Shown one piece after another: positions 56,517-64,000 of a stretch of 64,000 nt of DNA; position 1 is the stretch's first letter, and each line of letters begins with the position of its first letter. Both the position numbers and the translations under genes were made by a program. The stretch lies in contig JBAMJV010001321.1 in NCBI GenBank assembly GCA_037951105.1, forward strand, positions 62,001-126,000, in the 5' to 3' direction. The notes beneath the pieces were generated by a model. That model made no database searches and was not told where the DNA came from. It worked only from the letters and a program-made list of their open reading frames with translations. The stretch comes from Echinarachnius parma (lineage: Eukaryota > Echinodermata > Echinoidea > Clypeasteroida > Echinarachniidae).

Positions 56517-56586
56517 TTTGAGATGGTTCCCAATGAATAGTTCTAGAAAGACTCTGATTGGCTGCCAGAGGCTAGTCTGTGATTGG
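56517..56586 (-). promoter_or_regulatory. CCAAT-CCAAT-TATA module
   Basis: CCAAT at 56582-56586 and 56557-56561; TATAAA at 56517-56522 (minus strand). The flank repeat 56610-56945 follows to the right. Confidence 0.5.
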
Positions 56587-57004
56587 TTACCACCCAGGCT
56601 TCCTGAGGTGGCTTGGTCAAGGTTGGCTGCAAAGTGTCCTTTGCCCCTTAAAATAGCATCATGTCCTTTTGTCCTGTCCTAGTTTTGCCTCTTCCTTAAA
56701 TTATCAATACACGACTGACTTATGGAGCGGAGTTCCTTCAACCTCAGGGGTCTCCTGCCGTTCAAATCCAATAAATTGTGAATACTAGATGAATAGAAAA
56801 GCCATCCAGAAATTATAAGAAAACAAATATTTTACCAATTTGAACGGATTATGGTTGCTACACTAGTGCAGCAACCAAATAGAAATTCAAATTAGCCACG
56901 CACCATATATACATGCCCGTACTCGACAAAGCTCTCGAAGCTAATCATAATCAGTGATCAGTAGAAAGATAAGTTGTTGCATTTCGCCTGGGGAGCGCTC
57001 TTGG

Positions 57005-57880
57005 TCAACTCTTGATATTTTGGGCACTAGCTGCAGGGGCGCCAACTACAGAGGGCGCTTGTTGTGCAACGTAGGGCTGCGCTTGCAGAGGCTCAGCTTG
57101 CTGCAGTGGCTGCTCTTGTGCCAGTACATTTTGTTTGTGTTTCTTAGCCGCATCCGCATAACTTAGATGGTTAGTCATGCGGATTACCTGGACTTGCTTT
57201 GCCTCTTTATATCCCTTGCAACCTTGGTAAGCAAGAGCTGTGTGCTCCTCCACAGTGCGCACACTTGGGCTGATCTTTCTGCCCACAGTCCTGCCACGCA
57301 TGATTGCCCATGCAGGTAGAGCATCTCAACTTAGCCTTACATGAAGCTTGTGTGTGTCCAAATCTCTGGCACTTAAAGCACTGTACCATAGGGGGAATAT
57401 ACACATGTGTTTTTTTTCTTTTCATAACCCAAATAAGCATGGGTTGGGACATCTTAATCGAAGTATAAGAGCATGGCTGTGGTATTTGTTTTCGTGCCTT
57501 TTAACCATTTTAGTGATTCGCCTAGCCTCAGTGCATCCATCGATGGCTTGCTGAATTTCCTCGATATTCATCTCTTCGTCTATGCCTTGAATCACGCATC
57601 TACTACTTACTGTTGGTAGACCTTGTTAACCTTGGCATCAATTCGTACAGTCTAAAAACTTCTGTACCTGCCTAGGGTTCGCCACTTGAACCTCAACACC
57701 TCTTTCCTTTCTCAATGGGGGAGATAGTAATCTTGTTTGGCATGCGTGGGCCCTCTACCACGGGCTCGCCTGAGAGCTCGCGAAGGCGTTTTTTTTCCCT
57801 AACTTCCTTGTTGCGGGATACCTCCCGGAAGTCGGCTTCTGTGGCCTGCATAACTTCTATGCCTCCAGCGGCCATAACAA
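57005..57880 (-). pseudogene. LINE ORF1 (gag-like), block 2
   Basis: Near-identical to 49033-49960: starts MAAGGIEVMQATEADFREVS (57875); the knuckle frame HVYIPPMVQCFKCQRFGHTQ, CSTCMGNHAWQDC and CAHCGGAHSSC is open here; the Gln/Pro/Ala tail is in another frame. A run of about 18 T (57938-57957) lies just right of its leader. Confidence 0.8.
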
Positions 57881-57959
57881 TATCAATATAATAAGTATAA
57901 TAAGGAGCCGTATTAACGAAACCTAGTGTATGTAATTTTTTTTTTTTTTTTTTTTAGAG

Positions 57960-58540
57960 CTTAAATGGCGCCCCAATCAAAATGATTATATGCGTCATAA
58001 CTATATATTATATTAATTGCATTTCACTGCAAGGAGTCTCAGACGGCTTCACATAGGATCCCCTCCTGCTGTGTGCCAACAGAGTCTCCCTGCAGTGTAT
58101 GCATTAATTAACAAATTCAAATCGTATATACTCAACGACTTTTACATCTTTTTAAGAATAACAAGTGACTCTAAACAATTATATATTTTTTATAAATTAT
58201 ATAAATCATTTTATTATAATATAAACTTTTTATCAATATAACACTATCATAAAGTAAATGAGCAAATACAGTTGACGTGGATCCCCTCTGACCACCTCAC
58301 ATGTATTATCTCACTTTATACATTATTTTTATTCGATATTCATGGATCCCCTCCACTCATATCCTCTTTCTAATGTAATCTATATTTTATTCGATATTCA
58401 TGGATCCCCTCCATTCATATCATATTTCTAATATATATATTATAATCTATATTTTATTCAATATTCATGGATCCCCTCCACTCATATCATATTTCTTATG
58501 TATATATAATGTATAATGTATAATATATAATGTAATGATC
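57960..58540. repeat. AT-rich spacer with ATTCATGGATCCCCTCC repeats
   Basis: TTCGATATTCATGGATCCCC and variants occur at about 58332, 58392 and 58460, each followed by TCCAYTCATATC; a related GTGGATCCCCTC lies near 58277. No gene. Confidence 0.7.
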
Positions 58541-58562
58541 ATTTGAAAGATAAGTGGTTCAA

Positions 58563-58641
58563 TTTATACCCTCTGCAGAGGGTTCCAAATGAAAAGTCAA
58601 GAAGCACTCTGATTGGCTGCCAGAGGCTAGCCTGTGATTGG
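58563..58641 (-). promoter_or_regulatory. CCAAT-CCAAT-TATA module
   Basis: CCAAT at 58637-58641 and 58612-58616; TATAAA at 58563-58568 (minus strand). Flanked right by sequence paralogous to 33546-33740. Confidence 0.5.
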
Positions 58642-58825
58642 TTCCCACCAGGCTGCCTGAGGTGGCTTGGTCATGGTTGGTTGCACAAGTGCCCATTTGT
58701 AAGGAGGTCCTTATTCCCATTCCCTGGTATGTGAGCAACATAACCTTAAACAGTGTAAGAAGCAACATGGATAGGATGGTTTCATATCTCATGTAGATCT
58801 GAATGATGGGATCTGTTTTGCCAAT

Positions 58826-60420
58826 GGGCAATTCCACGATAACACCGGGACACTTCAGAACACATTTTCACTTTCCAAATGTAAATAACAAACTAAGTGC
58901 AAAGAATGAGAACAATCTTTTATTGTATATCTTTGACTGTTATCACAAGCAACTTTGAGAAAAAAAAATTAATACAAAATTTTCATTTATTAATGAGTTA
59001 CGCATCATTAATTACTACTGTAACACCGGGACGCTAAAAGGACATGCTTTTTTTAACACTTTACATACTGGCAAAACTCTGTGAAGTTAATGAACATTTT
59101 GAAACTTGGCTATATTTATTTGGTTTAGTAGAGACTCAATAATAATAATTAGGTGTTTGGAAAAAAAATCTATCATGAAGATAATTATGAACTAGCATAT
59201 AAAAAACTGTACCGTAACACCGTGACCGTAACACCGGGACCTCTGAAAGGGCATGTACAAAGTCTATGGAAAATTAGGTTGTCTTACTATACTGGCAAAG
59301 CTCTATGAAGTTAGTGAATATTCTGAAAAGTGGCTATATTGATTTGGTTTAGTAGAGACTCAATAATAATAATTGGGTGTTATTTGTAAAAAAAAACTAT
59401 TATCAAGATAATTATGAACTAGAGTATACAAAATTGTACCGTAACACCGGGACTGTAATGTACAAAGTCTATGGAAAATCAGGTTGTCTTACTTTACTGG
59501 CAAAACTCTGTGAAGTTAGTGAACATTTTGAAAAGTGGCTATTTTGATTTGGTGTAGTAGAGACTCAATAATAATAATTGGGTGTTATTTGTAAAAAAAA
59601 ACTATTATCAAGATAATTATGAACTAGAGTATACAAAATTGCACTGTAACACCGGGACTGTAATGTACAAAGTTTGGAAAATTGGGTTGTCTTACTAAAA
59701 ACTCAAAACATTTGTACTTAAGGTAGTAGATCAAGCAACAATTTAGTACGTATACATCAAGCTACCACCCCAACATGACAGAAACTAGCTGGTCACTTTA
59801 GTATGCAGTGATTCTCTATGCTCCCTGTACTATTGCAATGTAAGTCCCGGTGTTACAGTCCCGGTGTTACAGTGACCGTAACACCGGGACCACTATTCAA
59901 CCATTTTTAATTAATTAATGAAATGTCCAATCATCATTTTGATACTTGTTTATGGTAGATATGTGTGGTCAAGATTTGGGCAATTTAAGTTTTTTTGTTT
60001 GTGTTCGTAATTTTCTTACAATGCTAAAAATATCAGTTTTTACCGTAACACCGGGACAATATTCTTTATCATAAATGAATTGTTCATTGAAGCGTATCAA
60101 AATGAAAAAAATGAACTTCAATGATTTTTTTTTTATTACATTCAACCCTAAACCTCTGAGAAAATATAATAAGTTTTTACCTCCTGTCTTACTTGCTCTT
60201 GCTAAATTGATTTATTTTCAACACGTTTTCCAGACATTTGAATGAAAATTAATTATTCATATTTTATGCGCATATTTAAATATGTTCCTGATGTATATTT
60301 CTATTTTAAAGGTCAGACTTTAAAAATTCAGTTCTTAAGCTTTATTTTGATACCAAAATTGAAACTATCTGACCATTTTGAAAATGTGGTGGTCATGTCC
60401 ACTTTATCGTGGAATTGCCC
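58826..60420. mobile_element. E3: 1595-bp DNA element, TIR GGGCAATTCCACG, target duplication CAAT
   Basis: Perfect 17-bp TIRs GGGCAATTCCACGATAA; CAAT at 58822-58825 and 60421-60424. CCGTAACACCGGGAC and variants occur at least nine times through the element (near 58836, 59023, 59217, 59440, 59642, 59840, 59855, 59876, 60042), in both orientations. ~190-bp internal units recur around them (landmarks GCAAAACTCTGTGAAGTTA and TAGTAGAGACTCAATAATAA). No transposase is recognisable. The paralogous site at about 33735 lacks the element. Confidence 0.9.
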
Positions 60421-60639
60421 CAATGTCCTGTATTAATTCCTACTCCCACACCATTTGCCAGGAACCTCCACTGGGAAAATTACCAGTGACCTATCCTAAT
60501 ACATTTACATGATCATGTAGTTATTTTTGTCTAGTAATTACATATAATATGGCGCTTCTCACTGACTTCATATCTTTTGTATTTTATGAAATTAGCCAAA
60601 TCTATACCAGTTGCGATTGATTGGATTGGGCTGGGGTGG

Positions 60640-60815
60640 CTTTTACGTCTACCTTACCAAATTTAGAAATATCAAAAAACTTACTTTCTTGTCTAACATT
60701 CATAACTTGAACGTCAATACTTCTACCCATCTTTTTTCACACTCTCGACCCTTCCCCCTGCGATAACATCGACCTCCCTTGCAATTAATAGGGGACTAAG
60801 CTTTCAACAAGTGGT
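60640..60815 (-). pseudogene. Diverged LINE ORF1 N-terminal fragment
   Basis: The minus strand reads LSPLLIAREVDVIAGGRVES, then DVQVMNVRQESKFFDISKFG in another frame, parallel to SPLLIAREVGRIAGGKVERG and VQVANPRHVQKF at 50003-50197. 60425-60640 shows no feature. Confidence 0.6.
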
Positions 60816-60857
60816 TGAATGAGATGGTTCCCAATGAATAGTTCTAGAAAGACTCTG

Positions 60858-60887
60858 ATTGGCTGCCAGAGGCTAGCCTGTGATTGG
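60858..60887 (-). promoter_or_regulatory. CCAAT pair without TATA
   Basis: CCAAT at 60883-60887 and 60858-60862 (minus strand), spacing 25 bp as in the other copies. The TATA position is lost because the repeat is joined to other sequence at about 60825. Confidence 0.45.
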
Positions 60888-61258
60888 TTACCACCCAGGC
60901 TTCCTGAGGTGGCTTGGTCAAGGTTGGCTGCAAAGTGTCCTTTGCCTCTTAAAATAGCATCATGTCCTTTTGTCCTGTCCTAGTTTTGCCTCTTCCTTAA
61001 AATATCAATACACGACTGACTTATGGACCGGAGTTCCTTCAACCTCAGGGGTCTCCTGCCGTTCAAATCCAATAAATTGTGAATACTAGATGAATAGAAA
61101 AGCCATCCAGAAATTATAAGAAAACAAATATTTAACCAATTTGAACGGACTATGGTTGCTACACTAGTGCAGCAACCAAATAGAAATTCAAATTAGCCAC
61201 GCACCATATATACATGCCCGTACTCGACAAAGCTCTCGAAGCTAATCATAATCGGTGA

Positions 61259-62180
61259 TCAGTAGAAAGATGAGTTGTTGCATTTCGCCTGGGGAGTGCT
61301 CTTGGTCAACTCTTGATATTTTGGGGCACTAGCTGCAGGGGCGCCAACTACAGAGGGCGCTTGTTGTGCAACGTGGGGCTGCGCTTGCAGAGGCACAGCT
61401 TGCTGCAGTGGCTGTGCTTGTGCCAGTACATTTTGTTTGTGTTTCTTAGCCGCATCCGCATAACTTAGATGGTTAGTCATGCGGATTACCTGGACTTGCT
61501 TTGCCTCTTTATAACCCTTGCAGCCTTGGTAAGCAAGAGCTGTGTGCTCCTCCACAGTGCGCACACTTGGGATGATCTTTCTGCCCACAGTCCTGCCACG
61601 CATGATTGCCCATGCAGGTAGAGCATCTCAACTTAGCCTTACATGAAGCTTGTGTGTGTCCAAATCTCTGGCACTTAAAGCACTGTACCATAGGGGGAAT
61701 ATACACATGTGTTTTTTTCTTTTCATAACCCAAATAAGCATGGGTTGAGACATCTTGATTGAAGTATAAGAGCACGGCTGTGGTATTTGTTTTTGTGCCT
61801 TTAACCATTTTAGTGATTCGCCTAGCCTCAGTGCATCCATCGATGGCTTGCTGAATTTCCTCGATATTCATCTCTTCGTCTATGCCTTGAATCACACATC
61901 TACTACTTACTGTTGGTAGACCTTGCTAACCTTGGCATCAATTCGTACAGTCTAAAAACTTCTGTACCTGCCTAGGGTTCGCCACTTGAACCTCAACACC
62001 TCTTTCCTTTCTCAATGGGGGAGATAGTAATCTTGTTTGGCATGCGTGGGCCCTCTACCACGGGCTCGCCTGAGAGCTCGCGAAGGCCTTTTTTTTCCTT
62101 AACTTCCTTGTTGCGGGATACCTCCCGGAAGTCGGCTTCTGTGGCCTGCATAACTTCTATGCCTCCAGCGGCCATAACAA
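61259..62180 (-). pseudogene. LINE ORF1 (gag-like), block 3
   Basis: The best preserved of the three. From 61895 the frame reads EEMNIEEIQQAIDGCTEARR, TTAVLLYFNQDVSTHAYLGY, YIPPMVQCFKCQRFGHTQAS, CSTCMGNHAWQDC and CAHCGGAHSSC without a break, then shifts into a Gln/Pro/Ala tail ending at 61259. The N-terminal MAAGGIEVMQATEADFREVS starts at 62175, in a frame separated by stops near 61930. Its leader runs directly into the 3' end of the next LINE copy at 62225. Confidence 0.82.
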
Positions 62181-62224
62181 TATCAATATAATATTCAAGG
62201 ATCCGTATTAACGAAACCTAGTGT

Positions 62225-64000
62225 ATGTAATGATCATTTGAAAGATAAGTGGTTCAATTTATACCCTCTGCAGAGGGTTCCAAATGAAAAGTCAAGAAGC
62301 ACTCTGATTGGCTGCCAGAGGCTAGTCTGTGATTGGTTACCACCCAGGCTGCCTGAGGTGGCTTGGTCAAGGTTGGCTGCACAAGTGTCCTTTGCCTCTT
62401 AAAATAGCATCATGTCTTTTCGTCCTGTCCTAGTTTTGCCTCTTCCTTTTAATGGTCATAATCCTGTCTAGCCTGTGATGCAAGTGGAATCATTCCCACC
62501 CCCAGATGGGACTGCCGCCTCATTTGCCAGGAACCTCTCTGTTGCTCCTGATCTGCCAATCTCTTGGTTTAGCCCTAGGTTAAGAGACCTGTGCGTATAA
62601 GCTCAGCCCCCTTGACAAATTAAATATAATATATAGTGTGCAACACCATCTAATGTATGATATTACAAGTTACACACCTCATATCAAGTTTAAGGCCAAT
62701 TGAATAAGAATAGTCTCCCAATCGCGCTTTCCCAAGATGAAGTTGGAGGATTACCTTGATTCACCGACTGGGTCCCTCATACTTAATATGATTACTTACC
62801 TTGGGTTCTATATAATAGAGGGAGCGTCCCCTCTCAGATGAGTCCAATCTATTTGGGACATTTGCATATTTATTTTTTATTCTATTTTTAACATCACCTA
62901 GTGTATTAAATACCTTAGCTTGTACATTTTCATGTAACAACTTTGCATCTTTCGCGAGATAATCAACGGCTTTGTTCCATGGAATTCCACAATGTGGTGG
63001 AATCCAGGCAAAAGCAATTTGATGACCTAAATTAGACAAATGCATATTTTAAAAGAATTTCTAGTATTATATTTGTATGTTTTTTTTATTTGATTATCCA
63101 ATAAAACCAGTGTACTTAGTGAATCACTTAAAATAAGTGTATCTTTTGGCCATGTCTCCTCAAGCCAGGTGAGCGCCAAGAGGATGGCCACCTGCTCAGC
63201 CTTGCAAACGGAAATATTGTTAGAAGTTCTTTTTGCATTTTTTATCCCATATTCTGGGACATAAAATGCTGCAGATGTAAAACCATTGTTCGGGTTCTGA
63301 GATCCATCTGTGTACATGTGGAATTTATCCTTTCCTGTAGAGTGTAAGAAATTTAAAGTTACATTTTTCTAATGAATGTCTAGGTCGGAGACCTGACATT
63401 GTTTATGAATATCAAAGTATACCATGGGTTGAATAATCAACCATGGTGACAATATATGCAATTATATTGTGTATTCTCTTGTGTTTCAAGTTGATCTTCA
63501 TCAGCTCTCAGCACAAAGGGCCTATTCAGTGTTGTTAAATAATACAATAATATTGTCCTGCCAGCAGGGATCCAATATTTCTTTTATCAAGAAATTAATA
63601 ATTTTACATAGTAATTTGTATTTATAATTGTTAGTATGGATGCTACGCCTTATTAAAATCAAGAGGCAACTCCCCACATTCGACTTGTAGCCCTTCCAAT
63701 GAAGTGCCAAGTACAGCACCTGTAATAGTTTTTAGACTATTATACTTTATCGCATTTAATTTACATATTGCAGATTTACTTGCTGAGCTATACAGCTCAC
63801 AACCATAATCAATTATGGGCCGTATAAAGGCTCTATACAACAATAATAAAGTCTTTGTGTCTGCACCTCAGTCAGTTGGTATACACAAATAATATCTAAA
63901 TGGCTTTTCATATATTATCTTCACTCAGGGTCTTTCTGAGTAATAGAGTACAATATAAAACAAAAGGGATACATTTGTTTTACATATAATATAAATTATA
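62225..64000 (-). mobile_element. I/Jockey-like LINE copy, runs off the window
   Basis: Minus-strand order: RT end (63843-63522: LYRAFIRPIIDYGCELYSSA), RNase H (FHMYTDGSQNP, NISVCKAEQVAILLAL, DTLILSDSLSTLVLL, AFAWIPPHCGIPWNKAVDYL), C-terminus, 3' region, module, TGATCA at about 62230. The copy lacks E2 and the 26-kb Helentron-like element, so it provides unoccupied sites for both. PWNK replaces the usual PGNK in the last RNase H block. Frameshifts near 63040 and 63650. Confidence 0.82.
62258..62336 (-). promoter_or_regulatory. CCAAT-CCAAT-TATA module upstream of ORF1
   Basis: CCAAT at 62332-62336 and 62307-62311; TATAAA at 62258-62263. About 30 bp after the TATA box lies TGATCATTACATAC, with TCATT resembling an invertebrate initiator, and the ORF1 start follows about 50 bp further (62175). 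Confidence 0.55.

Noticed and set aside
58826..60420. CRISPR-like array from the repeated GTAACACCGGGAC
   Set aside because: Spacing is irregular, copies occur in both orientations, the intervening sequence is itself repeated, and the host is eukaryotic; this is the interior of a TIR element.
48601..64000. LTR retrotransposon interpretation of the CCAAT/TATA repeats as LTRs
   Set aside because: No TG...CA ends, primer-binding site, polypurine tract, protease or integrase; the associated domains are non-LTR type.

Overview
This is eukaryotic, almost certainly metazoan, DNA from a repeat-rich genome, and I see no confident host gene in it. It is AT-rich and CpG-containing, and it is packed with mobile elements typical of marine invertebrates: non-LTR retrotransposons of two lineages (an L2/CR1-like element and an RNase H-bearing I/Jockey-like one), SGNH-esterase modules, a tRNA-derived SINE, a Ty3/gypsy fragment, mariner-, hAT-, PIF/Harbinger- and TTAA-type DNA transposons, Helentron-like elements with internal tandem repeats, and long satellites. 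A deuterostome or mollusc is plausible; the sequence alone does not settle it.

Layout. 1-9.5 kb: satellite territory, with a 600-bp inverted repeat (1-600 / 6268-6867), a 494-bp tandem array (653-2850), a CpG-rich ACGCGT satellite in both orientations, and a decayed Ty3/gypsy pol fragment between the arms. 9.6-15.1 kb: microsatellites, two related mariner-type MITEs, a GC-rich motif cluster, a hAT MITE, and unidentified coding-like relics near 12.3-13.7 kb. 15.15-18.55 kb: a ~310-bp satellite array that flips orientation. 18.6-24.1 kb: three copies of a small MITE family, a LINE 3' end, a hAT MITE, and a SINE split by a TTAA MITE. 24.4-34.6 kb: broken minus-strand copies of one RNase H-bearing LINE family (gag-like ORF1, ORF2 C-terminus, SGNH esterase). 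34.8-37 kb: a hAT element nested in a mariner-like element. 36.97-48.15 kb: a large element, called E1 here, with perfect 16-bp terminal inverted repeats, containing two Helentron-like elements, a TTAA MITE, an almost full-length L2-like LINE and an unrecognised ORF that has been tandemly duplicated. 48.2-64 kb: head-to-tail, near-identical LINE blocks interrupted by a 1.1-kb foldback element and two more elements (E2, E3) related to E1.

The strongest candidate for something undescribed is the E1/E2/E3 group. All three begin GGG-N4-TCCA-[AC]G, are flanked by 4-bp target duplications (ATAA, ATAT, CAAT), and two carry dispersed short motifs ending in GGGAC. Paralogous unoccupied sites for E2 and E3 exist inside the same window. 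E1 also carries a GC-richer ORF of unknown function. Two further signals deserve attention: a repeated promoter-like module (two CCAAT boxes exactly 25 bp apart, then a TATA box) at LINE junctions, and nuclear-receptor-type DR1 plus half-site motifs in every repeat unit of the Helentron-like elements.

All functional calls come from motif recognition by eye. Superfamily names are inferences unless a target duplication, unoccupied site or diagnostic motif is cited.
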